A stretch of DNA of 64,000 nt from NCBI RefSeq assembly GCF_036825535.1, contig NZ_CP098813.1:1302001-1366000 (forward strand), in the 5' to 3' direction. The translations under genes and the position numbers were made by a program. The DNA is from Parasalinivibrio latis (lineage in GTDB: Bacteria; Pseudomonadota; Gammaproteobacteria; Enterobacterales; Vibrionaceae). The notes beneath the pieces are model-generated. The model did not search any database, had not been told where the DNA came from, and was given only the letters and a program-made list of their open reading frames with translations. This document shows, in pieces, positions 1 through 8,224 of the stretch (position 1 is its first letter; every line of letters starts with the position of its first letter).

Positions 1-1595
1 GACATTTCATACAGCAACAGATATTGGGCTGCGAGCTCCCTGTCTTGGGGCAATCGATAGTATGCCTCATCGTCACCATGCATGTTTTTGTTCAGCCGTT
101 TGAATACATCTACAAGGCTGGCAACATGGTCAGTTTCAGGTTGGGCCCTTAGCCAAAGGGTAAAGTCTTCCAGTTTGCTAAGGAATACCGGGTCAGCGAT
201 ACCCTGGGATTCACCGGTTTCAATGGCAATGCTGATATTGGTCATACCGCTGATATGCGATTCCATAAAATCTGCAGCTTCACGAAATTCGTTACCTTCG
301 CCGAAGTATTTTACCGATTCGTCGTTAATGACATTCAGCGGCAACATCGACCCGGCACCTACCAGGACCAGGATAGACGCAGGGAGCAATTTTTTACGGT
401 AGCGAACAACCCAGTCGCCCAGTCTGTCCATATAACCGAAGTGTTCTTGCTCTCCTCTTTGTTTGATCCGGATTGGGAGAACCATGAGAAGTGCCGGAAG
501 AAGGGTCACAGACAGTGCACAGGCAATCATGACCCCCAGCGCTGAAAGGTTTCCGAAGTCCCTTAAAACCGGGGAATCGGATGCGTTCATCATCAGGAAA
601 CCTATCGCTGTGGTCACAGAGGTGACCCAGATGGGGATGAAATTAAGGCGGATGCTGTGGCTGATTGCCTCTTTTTTCGATTTGCCGTGTTGCATGGATT
701 GGCGCATGGTAGCAATGACGTGAACGCAATCAGCAACCGCGAGGGTAAGTACAAGGGTGGGAACATTAACTGTTGCAGTACTGAGGAACATTCCAAACCA
801 GCCGGATAACCCCATGGTTGCAGCAACAGACCCAATAATGACTGCCAGTGTTGCCAATACGGCGAGTATTGACCGCAACATCACTTTAAGGAACAGCAGG
901 ATGATGAGCAGCATGGTCGGAACCAGAGTGCTTGAATCCTCTTGGGCAGAAACCATGAAGTTGTAATTCATCGCGATGATTCCCGCTTTGTAAAACGAGA
1001 TACCGGGATATTCTGCCTCGTAACGTTCGATTAGGTTGTCGGCATAGTTGACAACTTCCATCACCTCATCGGTTTTGGTCTTTTCCGGTAATTGCACGGT
1101 AATGTTCACAATGGATACATCACCTTTTTCAGAAATTACCGCATTCAAAAGGGCTGGCTCTGCTACTGTTATTCCCTGTATTTTTTCAATACGTTGTTTG
1201 TCCAGCGGGTACTCTTCCAGTAGTAAATCCTCTACCAGCAAATCGTCCTCGAAGGCTTCGGTATGCTGGTAGTTGGCTATAGAGTCTACCCGGCTGGAGT
1301 AGGGGATCTGCCATGCATCTTCGGTAAACTGGCGCAGCATGGTGAGGTAAGTTTCTGAGAATATTTCCCCGGTCGGGGGGGCGATGACAATGGCCAGGTT
1401 ATCGGTTTTATTGAATGTCGATTGAATTTGTTCAAAGGCTTCCAACTGAGGGTTGGTTCCGTCAAAAAAAATGTTGTAGTCGCCCCTGAAGTAAAGGTTT
1501 TTTCCTCCAACTATTGCCAAGAATAGTATGGCTAAAACAACAAAAATTGTCGTTTTGGCATAAGTAATTGGAAGTTGTAGTTGTTGAGTACGCAT
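1..1595 (-). CDS. RND/MMPL-family exporter, 5' part of gene (runs off window start)
   Basis: About 531 codons are visible; the C-terminal part lies outside the window. The N-terminus has a membrane segment at about residues 14-32, then a large periplasmic loop (about 33-230), then a block of closely spaced membrane helices carrying the motif LAVADCVHV, followed by a second periplasmic loop. This is the architecture of the predicted RND-superfamily exporters (COG1033/MMPL), which move lipids or hydrophobic compounds by proton antiport at the inner membrane. The ATG at 1595 is preferred because GGAG lies six bases upstream; an in-frame ATG at 1607 is possible. The gene is downstream of a TetR gene on the same strand, and TGACG-N3-CGTCA palindromes precede it, so control by that repressor is likely. 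The substrate cannot be told from sequence. Confidence 0.9.
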   Translation of the reverse strand, partial: MRTQQLQLPITYAKTTIFVVLAILFLAIVGGKNLYFRGDYNIFFDGTNPQLEAFEQIQSTFNKTDNLAIVIAPPTGEIFSETYLTMLRQFTEDAWQIPYSSRVDSIANYQHTEAFEDDLLVEDLLLEEYPLDKQRIEKIQGITVAEPALLNAVISEKGDVSIVNITVQLPEKTKTDEVMEVVNYADNLIERYEAEYPGISFYKAGIIAMNYNFMVSAQEDSSTLVPTMLLIILLFLKVMLRSILAVLATLAVIIGSVAATMGLSGWFGMFLSTATVNVPTLVLTLAVADCVHVIATMRQSMQHGKSKKEAISHSIRLNFIPIWVTSVTTAIGFLMMNASDSPVLRDFGNLSALGVMIACALSVTLLPALLMVLPIRIKQRGEQEHFGYMDRLGDWVVRYRKKLLPASILVLVGAGSMLPLNVINDESVKYFGEGNEFREAADFMESHISGMTNISIAIETGESQGIADPVFLSKLEDFTLWLRAQPETDHVASLVDVFKRLNKNMHGDDEAYYRLPQDRELAAQYLLLYEM

Positions 1596-1610
1596 CACTG
1601 ACTCCATTTG

Positions 1611-1623
1611 TGACGTTTCGTCA
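1611..1623. promoter_or_regulatory. TetR operator candidate, copy 1 (exporter-proximal)
   Basis: Perfect palindrome TGACGTTTCGTCA, 16 bp upstream of the exporter start codon. The same 13-mer recurs at 1748-1760, and variants are found at 2691-2703 and 2708-2720. The adjacent TetR gene is the natural candidate to bind it. Binding itself is inferred. Confidence 0.65.
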
Positions 1624-1636
1624 AATTAGTTTGTTT

Positions 1637-1660
1637 AAAAACCAGCACTTGCTGGTTTTT
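1637..1660. terminator. Hairpin with A/T tracts in the exporter leader
   Basis: Stem AAAAACCAGC pairs with GCTGGTTTTT around a four-base loop, with a T tract on either strand. It lies between the two operator copies and upstream of the exporter, so it could terminate or attenuate transcription entering the exporter from the tetR side. Confidence 0.6.
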
Positions 1661-1747
1661 ATGTTTCGGTCAACCTTTGCTATTAGACATGTCTTAAGCA
1701 AAAGTCAGGGATGTAATTACTGAGTCACTATGTTAAAGAAAAATTTA

Positions 1748-1760
1748 TGACGTTTCGTCA
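1748..1760. promoter_or_regulatory. TetR operator candidate, copy 2
   Basis: Second exact copy of TGACGTTTCGTCA, 137 bp from copy 1. The flanks add partial symmetry (ATTTA on one side, AATAAAT on the other). It sits just beyond the tetR terminator and could control a promoter for the exporter located between the two operator copies. Confidence 0.6.
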
Positions 1761-1773
1761 AATAAATTGATTT

Positions 1774-1795
1774 AAAAACCCGCAGTTGCGGGTTT
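1774..1795 (-). terminator. Rho-independent terminator of the TetR gene
   Basis: Stem AAACCCGC pairs with GCGGGTTT around a short AGTT loop, and a T5 run follows on the minus strand, 24 bp after the tetR stop codon. Confidence 0.7.
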
Positions 1796-1818
1796 ACGGT
1801 CAAGCTTAAGAGAGCTCT

Positions 1819-2607
1819 TTAAATGAGGGTACGTTCTTTCAATACCTTCAGTTCTTCTGAAAAGAGTTCCTGCTCAGCCCGACGCCAGGTTTTTCTGTAG
1901 TCATGTTCGCTGGATAAGGGCTTCCACCCCATTCCGTCCAATAGCATATTCACGACATTCAATACAGTGTAGGGGTCCTGAACTCGTTCAATACAGGTTG
2001 CATTTCTTGCACTGTTTATCAAAGAGTTAGCACCAAATGCCAGTGCCCAGTTACCAAAAACAATGGTGTCTGTACTGGCCGCTTGACTGAGTGAAAGAGC
2101 ACCTTGTTGAACAGCTTGGGTTACTAAGCTGTCAGCACTCGCTACCAAGGTATCATCCAACTCATTCATTTGCGCCATTCTTTCGCTAGACGCTTTTTCT
2201 TTCACCCATGGCGATTTGCAAACCAAGACACAGTTTGAGAGTACCGGTTCAAGGGAGAAAAAGGTGTTGTAAGCCACATGGAAAGCAACAAGTTTTTCTC
2301 TCGAATTACCTTCAAAAGACAATGCCTTTTGAAATAGGTTTATGTTTTTCTTTAGTGCCAGTATCGCAAACGCAGCGATGACATCTTCTTTACTGCAAAA
2401 ATGGTTGTAAACAGTACCTTTGGAATATGGACTTGCTGCTGCAAGTTTATCCATTGTCAGGTTGGCATAGCCTCCTTCGGCTACTAAGTTAACAGCAAGG
2501 CGTACAAGCTCATGCTCTCTGTCAGCAATAGCAATTTGCTTTTTCGATTTAAGGGCTTTGAAAAAGCACTCTTTGTCTTCACCACGTTTGCAATGTTTTC
2601 CGAACAT
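1819..2607 (-). CDS. TetR/AcrR-family transcriptional regulator
   Basis: A 262-residue protein starting at ATG 2607 (a GTG two codons upstream at 2613 is the alternative; neither has a strong ribosome site). Residues about 30-85 form a TetR-type helix-turn-helix; the segment LTMDKLAAAS then KGTVYNHF is characteristic. The remaining two thirds are a helical ligand-binding and dimerisation region with no recognisable ligand signature. The protein is longer than the usual 190-220 residues, with about 20 extra N-terminal and about 25 extra charged C-terminal residues. It sits between an RND exporter on the same strand and a divergent sugar dehydrogenase, with palindromic sites on both sides. It is therefore likely a local repressor of both and perhaps autoregulated. 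Confidence 0.92.
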   Translation of the reverse strand: MFGKHCKRGEDKECFFKALKSKKQIAIADREHELVRLAVNLVAEGGYANLTMDKLAAASPYSKGTVYNHFCSKEDVIAAFAILALKKNINLFQKALSFEGNSREKLVAFHVAYNTFFSLEPVLSNCVLVCKSPWVKEKASSERMAQMNELDDTLVASADSLVTQAVQQGALSLSQAASTDTIVFGNWALAFGANSLINSARNATCIERVQDPYTVLNVVNMLLDGMGWKPLSSEHDYRKTWRRAEQELFSEELKVLKERTLI

Positions 2608-2690
2608 AGTCACTCAGTACAGTCAGCCTTGGGGAAATCTCCTTTCTGAAACAGTTTAACACGGAACGAGCTTGATTGAATTTTCATTTA

Positions 2691-2720
2691 TGACGATTCG
2701 TCAAAAATGACATAACGTCA
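2691..2720. promoter_or_regulatory. Tandem TetR operator candidates in the tetR/dehydrogenase intergenic region
   Basis: TGACGATTCGTCA (2691-2703) and TGACATAACGTCA (2708-2720) lie 17 bp apart centre to centre, in the divergent promoter region between the TetR gene and the dehydrogenase. Both keep the TGAC and GTCA arms of the palindrome seen twice before the exporter. They could mediate autoregulation and control of the dehydrogenase. Confidence 0.6.
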
Positions 2721-2828
2721 TAATAGATCAAATATCACGCAGATCAACCATTGAGTGTTAAATATTTGCGAAATAAATGTGTCAGAATTAGTGTCTGGAC
2801 ATCTGAGCGTAAATAAAAGGAGCGGGTC

Positions 2829-3959
2829 ATGCTTCGATCTTTCTTACAACGGCTCTTTTCTTTCTTTCTGTGTACCGTTTATCCGGTCACTGTATATGCA
2901 GCGGACACCATTGAGTCGAGTGACTACCAAATCACTGCCAAGATGGTGGTACAGCAACTGGATCACCCATGGAGCCTGTTGTTTTTGCCTGGCGGTGACA
3001 TGTTGGTGTCTGAAAGAAACGGAGGTATCAAACGCATTAACCAAGCGGGTCTGGCGAGTGAAGTCACCGGTATCCCTGATTTTGTGGAGAAAGGGCAAGG
3101 TGGCCTTATGGGACTTGCCCTTTCTGCAGACTTTCCTGAAAGCAGGATTTTGTTTATCTCCTTTGCTGAGGGCGGGAATTTCGGTAAAGCCGGTACCTCT
3201 GTTTACCGGGCCAAGCTTTCCGGTAACAACCTGGAAGAGGGGGGCGTGATTTTCCGGAGTGAACCCAAACTGGGTGGTGGAAGGCACTTCGGCGGGCGTT
3301 TGATGGTGGATGACAATGCACTTTATGTCACGCTGGGGGACAGGGGACACCGGGATAGGTCACAGGCTTTGACAGACCACATCGGGACACTCCTTAAACT
3401 GACTTACGATGGCGACCCTTATCCCGGCAATCCGTTTATTGGAAAACGTAACTCAGCGCCCGAAATTTACAGCTTTGGTCACCGGAATATCCAGGGTATC
3501 GCGAAGGATGCTAACGGAAGGGTTTGGATTCACGAACATGGCCCCCAGGGCGGTGATGAAATTAATTTGATCTCCGCTGGGAAAAATTACGGGTGGCCTG
3601 TTATTACCTACGGCGTCAATTATGGGCTGGGCACGCAGATCGGGGAAGGAACACATAAAAAGGGGATGGAACAGCCGGATTTGTATTGGGTTCCGTCTAT
3701 AGCCCCTTCAGGAATGACCTTCTACGAAGGTGAGATGTTTCCCGAGTGGAAGGGAGATCTCCTTGTTGGTTCTCTCAAGTTTGGCTTGCTTGTCAGGCTG
3801 GGCATCGACGAAAAGGGTAAAGTGGCAGAAAAAGAACGGCTTTTGGATGGGAGATTTGGACGTGTCCGGGACGTCGTATCCGGCCCGGACGGTGCTGTCT
3901 ATCTGCTAACGGATGAAGGAAATGGCAAAGTCATCCAGCTTACCCGGAACAAAGGGTGA
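2829..3959 (+). CDS. PQQ-dependent aldose sugar dehydrogenase, periplasmic
   Basis: 376 residues with a Sec signal peptide (hydrophobic core about 8-22, cleavage near VYA-A). The mature part is a six-bladed propeller of the soluble glucose/aldose dehydrogenase family (GSDH, as in E. coli YliI). Supporting motifs are HPWSLLFLP near the start, GGRHFGG around His153 (position of the catalytic His), and the blade segments SFGHRNIQG, HEHGPQGGDE and NYGWPVI, which form the cofactor and calcium region of the family. The enzyme oxidises aldoses to lactones and feeds electrons to the respiratory chain. AAGGAG lies seven bases upstream of the ATG. Its promoter region carries two TetR-type palindromes, linking it to the neighbouring regulator. 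It converges on the racemase gene with only six bases between them and no obvious terminator. Confidence 0.93.
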   Translation: MLRSFLQRLFSFFLCTVYPVTVYAADTIESSDYQITAKMVVQQLDHPWSLLFLPGGDMLVSERNGGIKRINQAGLASEVTGIPDFVEKGQGGLMGLALSADFPESRILFISFAEGGNFGKAGTSVYRAKLSGNNLEEGGVIFRSEPKLGGGRHFGGRLMVDDNALYVTLGDRGHRDRSQALTDHIGTLLKLTYDGDPYPGNPFIGKRNSAPEIYSFGHRNIQGIAKDANGRVWIHEHGPQGGDEINLISAGKNYGWPVITYGVNYGLGTQIGEGTHKKGMEQPDLYWVPSIAPSGMTFYEGEMFPEWKGDLLVGSLKFGLLVRLGIDEKGKVAEKERLLDGRFGRVRDVVSGPDGAVYLLTDEGNGKVIQLTRNKG

Positions 3960-3965
3960 CCAAGC

Positions 3966-4658
3966 CTATTCCAGGGCCAACTCTACCGCTTTTGTTGCAT
4001 GGATGGCTGTCGTATCAAACAGCGGGACAGTGGTGTGTTCTGGTTTGATCAGCAGTTCCAGTTCTGTGCAGCCAAGAAGCACTGCTTCAACGCCTTCTTC
4101 ACGCAGCTGGTCTAACACTGCCAAAGCAGAAGTCCTTGACTCATCCTTTAAAATGCCCTGAACCAGCTCTTCATAAATAATGCGGTGGATAGTGTCTCTT
4201 CCCTGCTTGTCAGGCACAACCACATTAATGCCATGAACCTCGGTGAGGCGGGTTTTATAAAAATCCTGCTCCATTGTGAAGCGGGTAGCGATTAGCCCAA
4301 CTTTGGTGATACCGGCCGCTTTGAGTTTGTCTGCTGTAGCGTCAGCAATATGCAGGAAGGGGACCGAGGAGGCGTCTGTAATGTAACTGGCGACTTTGTG
4401 CATGGTGTTGGTAGCAAGCAAGATGATGTCGGCTCCGGCTATTTCCAGCCGTTTTGCTGAGTCGGCAAGGGCGACCCCAGCAGATTCCCAGTCACCACGG
4501 CTTTGGCAGGCTTCAATTTCTGCAAAATCTAAAGAGTGAAGGATAATGGGTGCGGAATGAAAACCACCCAGACGATGACGGACTTCCCGGTTGAGGATTT
4601 GATAGTAGGTGGCTGTGGACTCCCAACTCATGCCACCGATAATGCCAATTGTTTTCAC
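3966..4658 (-). CDS. ygeA: YgeA-type broad-specificity amino acid racemase
   Basis: 230 residues, the same length as E. coli YgeA. The pseudo-dimeric Asp/Glu racemase fold is shown by GIIGGMSWEST at the N-terminus and by the two catalytic motifs ATNTMH (Thr83) and LGCTEL (Cys197). The first catalytic position is Thr rather than Cys, as reported for YgeA, which distinguishes it from classic aspartate racemases. It interconverts L- and D-amino acids without cofactor in the cytoplasm; the exact substrate is uncertain. The GTG start overlaps the stop of the upstream GGDEF gene (GTGA), so translation is probably coupled. It is the last gene of a three-gene operon with two TPR-GGDEF genes, an unusual partnership. 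A second racemase of the Cys/Cys type lies at 28774-29556. Confidence 0.88.
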   Translation of the reverse strand: MKTIGIIGGMSWESTATYYQILNREVRHRLGGFHSAPIILHSLDFAEIEACQSRGDWESAGVALADSAKRLEIAGADIILLATNTMHKVASYITDASSVPFLHIADATADKLKAAGITKVGLIATRFTMEQDFYKTRLTEVHGINVVVPDKQGRDTIHRIIYEELVQGILKDESRTSALAVLDQLREEGVEAVLLGCTELELLIKPEHTTVPLFDTTAIHATKAVELALE

Positions 4659-6304
4659 GCTTCATGCTCCTGTGCAGTACAAGTTTCCATTCTTGTTTTC
4701 GCTGGTGGTTCAATACATACAGCATTACGGCCTTTAGCTTTGGCCGTGTATAGCGCTTTATCAGCCCGGTATAAGGTGGCTTTTACTTTTTCGCTGTTTG
4801 AACTGAACTGTGTAACACCAATGCTGACTGTAAGCGTTCTGTCTGGGAGATACTTGGACCAGTCGTAAGATTCAACAAGTTTCCTGAAAACTTCGGCGGT
4901 TTGCCACGCTATGGCAAGGTTAGAATTTTCAAGCAAAATAACGAATTCTTCACCACCAAACCGGGTGGAAAAAGCATTTTTCCTGAAATAGCGGGATATG
5001 AGTTCCCCCATTGTTTCCAGAACTTTGTCTCCGGTAAGGTGGGAAAGCTCATCGTTCACCGCTTTAAAGTGATCGATATCCAAAATAAGCAGGGAAACTG
5101 ATGATTTATGGGTCAGCTCATCAAGCTTTTTATCCATTCCCCGTCGGTTGTAAAGACCGGTTAATGCGTCGCGGTAAACGTCTTCTTCCAACTGGGCAAC
5201 CGTATTTTTATGAGATTCATGTGCAGCTTTTAGCCATCGGTTTTCTTTTTCGGAGACGATTAACCGGAACTTTAACTCAAGGTTTGAGAGTTTGCGCATT
5301 ACCTGACCTTCCAGATCGGAAATGGGCGAGCTTTGGATGATATTTTTGGATACTTCGTGCGCCAACTTCTGTCTTTCCAATGCCTTCAGGAAATACCCGC
5401 TGGATGTGTAAGCTCGGCTCTGGGTCTCCAGCAATGCTTTTACTGATGCGGTGGGAACGGATAGGTCAGCACGGTTAAGTTGCCGCTGGATCAAAAATGC
5501 AGCCGTGTCGTATTTGCCAAGCTGGATGAGGCATTTCGCTGTTTCAATGGCAAGAATACCTCTCATCCAGAATGTATTGTGTTTTCTGCTGAGCAGTTTT
5601 GCCTTGGAAAGTGTAGAGAGTGCTTTGTGGTTGTTTCCCTGGAGCCTTTGTAACTTAGCCCTGTAAAGTTCAATTTGGCATATCAGTGTATGTTCATCCT
5701 GTTCGGCAACTTCCGCGATTTTGGCCATCTCCTCGCACTGCATCAACATTTTATTTGCAGTCATAGTGTCGTGCAGTTCAAGCAGGCTGCTTACAGTGAA
5801 CAGCCTGTACCTTAAGCGCAGCAGCATCGAGTTCAACAAATGGTCCACGCGGGCGATACGATCAAAATATTGCATGGCCCGTCTGTGGTTGCCATAAACC
5901 ACGCAAAGATTTCCGATGCCTACCAATGCATGGACATAGGCATCCATATCTCCACATTCAGACGCCAGGGTTGCCAATTCGATAAGGGAATTTAAGGCAG
6001 AGAAGTAGTCCCCCATATCGGTGTAGTTATTACTGAGCAGCGTATAAATTTTAAGTGCCGTCTCTTTGTCTTCCAGTTGGTCACAATAGCCTTTGGCCTC
6101 ATGCAGATAGTTGTTACTGCTTTCAAGGTGACCGGAGTGACTCGCCGCTTTGGCACACTGATAGAGGTTTTGAATAACATCAGTGGAATGTGAAGGTGTA
6201 GACTCGGTGATAAGTGCCCAGGCCTGAAACGCTTTGGTTGGCTCCAGGTTGGCGATGTCTATCCCTTCGTCTTCAAGGCGCTTTGAAAGAGTATTATCCA
6301 TCAT
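4655..6304 (-). CDS. TPR-repeat diguanylate cyclase (GGDEF)
   Basis: 549 residues from the ATG at 6304, which overlaps the previous gene's TGA (ATGA). An upstream in-frame extension exists but would overlap the neighbour by over 100 bp. Residues about 1-370 are a series of TPR-like helical repeats with no signal peptide or membrane segment. A coiled-coil connector leads into a GGDEF domain (about 410-535) with GGEEF at 450-454 and the metal-binding segment LLILDIDHFKAVND. It should make cyclic di-GMP in the cytoplasm, switched by partner binding to the TPRs. The RxxD inhibitory site is degenerate (RKNA), so product inhibition may be absent. It appears to be a paralogue of the upstream gene, whose GGDEF is dead. 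It is coupled at both ends to its operon neighbours. Confidence 0.9.
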   Translation of the reverse strand: MMDNTLSKRLEDEGIDIANLEPTKAFQAWALITESTPSHSTDVIQNLYQCAKAASHSGHLESSNNYLHEAKGYCDQLEDKETALKIYTLLSNNYTDMGDYFSALNSLIELATLASECGDMDAYVHALVGIGNLCVVYGNHRRAMQYFDRIARVDHLLNSMLLRLRYRLFTVSSLLELHDTMTANKMLMQCEEMAKIAEVAEQDEHTLICQIELYRAKLQRLQGNNHKALSTLSKAKLLSRKHNTFWMRGILAIETAKCLIQLGKYDTAAFLIQRQLNRADLSVPTASVKALLETQSRAYTSSGYFLKALERQKLAHEVSKNIIQSSPISDLEGQVMRKLSNLELKFRLIVSEKENRWLKAAHESHKNTVAQLEEDVYRDALTGLYNRRGMDKKLDELTHKSSVSLLILDIDHFKAVNDELSHLTGDKVLETMGELISRYFRKNAFSTRFGGEEFVILLENSNLAIAWQTAEVFRKLVESYDWSKYLPDRTLTVSIGVTQFSSNSEKVKATLYRADKALYTAKAKGRNAVCIEPPAKTRMETCTAQEHEA

Positions 6305-7806
6305 GACAACAACGAAATGCCTCCGGACTTTTCGGTGGATACGGCCGACTGAGCTTTGGTAAGTAACTGTAACTCCACGGATGGGAGAGACATGGATGAC
6401 ATGGCTCCATCCCATGGGAAAGAGGACAACACCGCTCCAATATCATCCTTTAAGCGAAGTGCTGCGTTGTCTGTACGGCTTGTCAGGACGCAATATCTTT
6501 GTGGCTGTATTTCACATATCACGTCATCTTTGCTCAGCAGATTAATCAACAACGAGGTTGCCTTGCTGAGGAACGACGGGTTTGAATGTGTGACAGAAAT
6601 TATATGGAACTGGACGCCAGACGCGTCACTACGGGCTTTTTCTAAATATTGACCCCATTCCATTACACCAACAACTTTGGGTCGGCTCTCTGAAGCCAGC
6701 AAAATGTCGGTCAGGCGCTGTTGCAGTAACGTGGTTTCGCGGCCACCAAGTATTTTCAATGCTCTCTGATCGAGTTGCTTTGGAGATGTGGCCGTTTTGT
6801 CACGTGCAGAGATGATCGATTTTTCTTTGAGAATGGCTTCGGTATAGCGACGGAACTTTTTATAAGAGAGAAGGGCGAGTTTATAGTCGCCTGATTTTTC
6901 AGCAACACTAGTTTGCTGTTCGCAAATTTGCGACAGCAATTCCCCTTTGTCAAATTGCCTGGCAGTTTGCTCTGCCTTGTCTAACCACGAAAGAGAACCC
7001 GCATAGTCGGCTTTAGCCGCAGCGATCAGTGCACTGCTGATGTTGCAGTGAGTCATCATCCAGGTCTGGTTGTGGTCACTGGCAATCTTGTATGCCCGCA
7101 AGCATGCTTGTTCCGCCTGTTCAAGGTTGCCCATTCCCAACAGGGCGATACCCCTGAAGTCATGGATTTCTGCTGTCCAGGTTGGATTGAATACGCCAGA
7201 GAGAACAGTTTCTGCCCGGTCGAGAATAGGAAGCATATAGTTATAAGCATTGAGAAGTTTCAGATCCCACGCAAGCAGAATGAGGGATTTGCCTTCGATT
7301 GCCTGAAGGCCATCAAGTTGCGCAGCACTCGCTACATGAGCGTGTGCGCGTTTTGCCTCATCGAGATTGCCGGTAATGCGCCATACATTTCCGATCCCGA
7401 TAAGGGCTTCCAGCTCCAGCGGGGTCTCCCCCATAAGAAGTGCATGCTCCAAGGCGTTCAGCCAAAACTGTTTAGCTGAAAGGTATTTTCCCTGCCCCCA
7501 AAGGTGCAATGCATGGATATGGTAAATTTGCCCAAGGCTGTCCAGTTCAGTCTGTGACTTGTGCAACTTAAGCGCATTTTGAATGGTTTTTAAGCCGCGC
7601 CGGTAATCCATGAGATGCCAATAGGCTTGGGAAGACAGGATCGAGAATTGAACGGCGCCCTGAATGTCTCTGACCCGAATGCAATGGTTTTTTAACCGGT
7701 AAGCCTCGTTTTTTACGAAGGTTGTGTCGGTTTCAATGCGACCCCATAACTCACTGAGGTATTGGTTTAGATCTTCCACGAGATGTTTGCTGTTCAAAGA
7801 AATCAA
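6301..7806 (-). CDS. TPR-repeat protein with degenerate GGDEF domain
   Basis: About 501 residues. The first approximately 340 are TPR-like helix pairs resembling those of the following gene. The C-terminal approximately 130 residues follow the GGDEF fold in secondary structure, but the signature position reads QPQRY (in CEIQPQRYCVL), with none of the GGDEF glycines or acids. Diguanylate cyclase activity is therefore not expected. A regulatory or heterodimerising role with the active-looking paralogue encoded immediately downstream (ATGA overlap) is the simplest inference. No ATG fits the start: the TTG at 7806 is used here, with a TTG three codons later as alternative and weak ribosome sites, so the start is uncertain by a few residues. 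It is the first gene of the operon. Confidence 0.8.
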   Translation of the reverse strand: MISLNSKHLVEDLNQYLSELWGRIETDTTFVKNEAYRLKNHCIRVRDIQGAVQFSILSSQAYWHLMDYRRGLKTIQNALKLHKSQTELDSLGQIYHIHALHLWGQGKYLSAKQFWLNALEHALLMGETPLELEALIGIGNVWRITGNLDEAKRAHAHVASAAQLDGLQAIEGKSLILLAWDLKLLNAYNYMLPILDRAETVLSGVFNPTWTAEIHDFRGIALLGMGNLEQAEQACLRAYKIASDHNQTWMMTHCNISSALIAAAKADYAGSLSWLDKAEQTARQFDKGELLSQICEQQTSVAEKSGDYKLALLSYKKFRRYTEAILKEKSIISARDKTATSPKQLDQRALKILGGRETTLLQQRLTDILLASESRPKVVGVMEWGQYLEKARSDASGVQFHIISVTHSNPSFLSKATSLLINLLSKDDVICEIQPQRYCVLTSRTDNAALRLKDDIGAVLSSFPWDGAMSSMSLPSVELQLLTKAQSAVSTEKSGGISLLS

Positions 7807-8224
7807 TAACCTGCAACAGTACCGTGAGGAAGTATATAGTTTTCTAGATGTGTGATTTAGGTTCAGACATTGTTTTTGTGAGCGACAATTCGTTTCTTTT
7901 TACGTGGTCAAAAAGTTGACACCATAAAGGGGAAAAGTGGTGAAATAACAGGCGGTTTTACTATCTTTCCTATCAATCTTACATAATTTCACATTGATCA
8001 TTCGGATGGTTAATTACTGAACCTTTCTTGGCCAATGGTCTTTCCATTCTATGTATGACCAGTTTTCTTACGCCTGAAATTACTTCCTCTGACCAGAAAT
8101 CCATTCATTTATTACGTTGTTTATCCATAAATTTCATAAAGATAAGACAACGCCCACTTTTGACCGCCTTTTATAGTCATATATAGCCACGCTAACTCAG
8201 ATAACAGACTTTTCGGAGGGAGAG
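7807..8224. other. 418-bp divergent promoter region, no gene
   Basis: Located between the TPR-GGDEF operon (minus) and the SAM-hydrolase-family gene (plus). It contains no credible ORF, is AT-rich, and must hold the promoters for both directions. A possible promoter for the plus-strand gene is TTGACC at 8160-8165, a 16-bp spacer, and TATAGC at 8182-8187. GGAGGGAG provides a strong ribosome site just before 8225. Confidence 0.55.

Noticed and set aside
2755..3350. Two open frames (plus and minus) over the start of the PQQ dehydrogenase
   Set aside because: They overlap a gene with signal peptide, ribosome site and family motifs; both are shadows.
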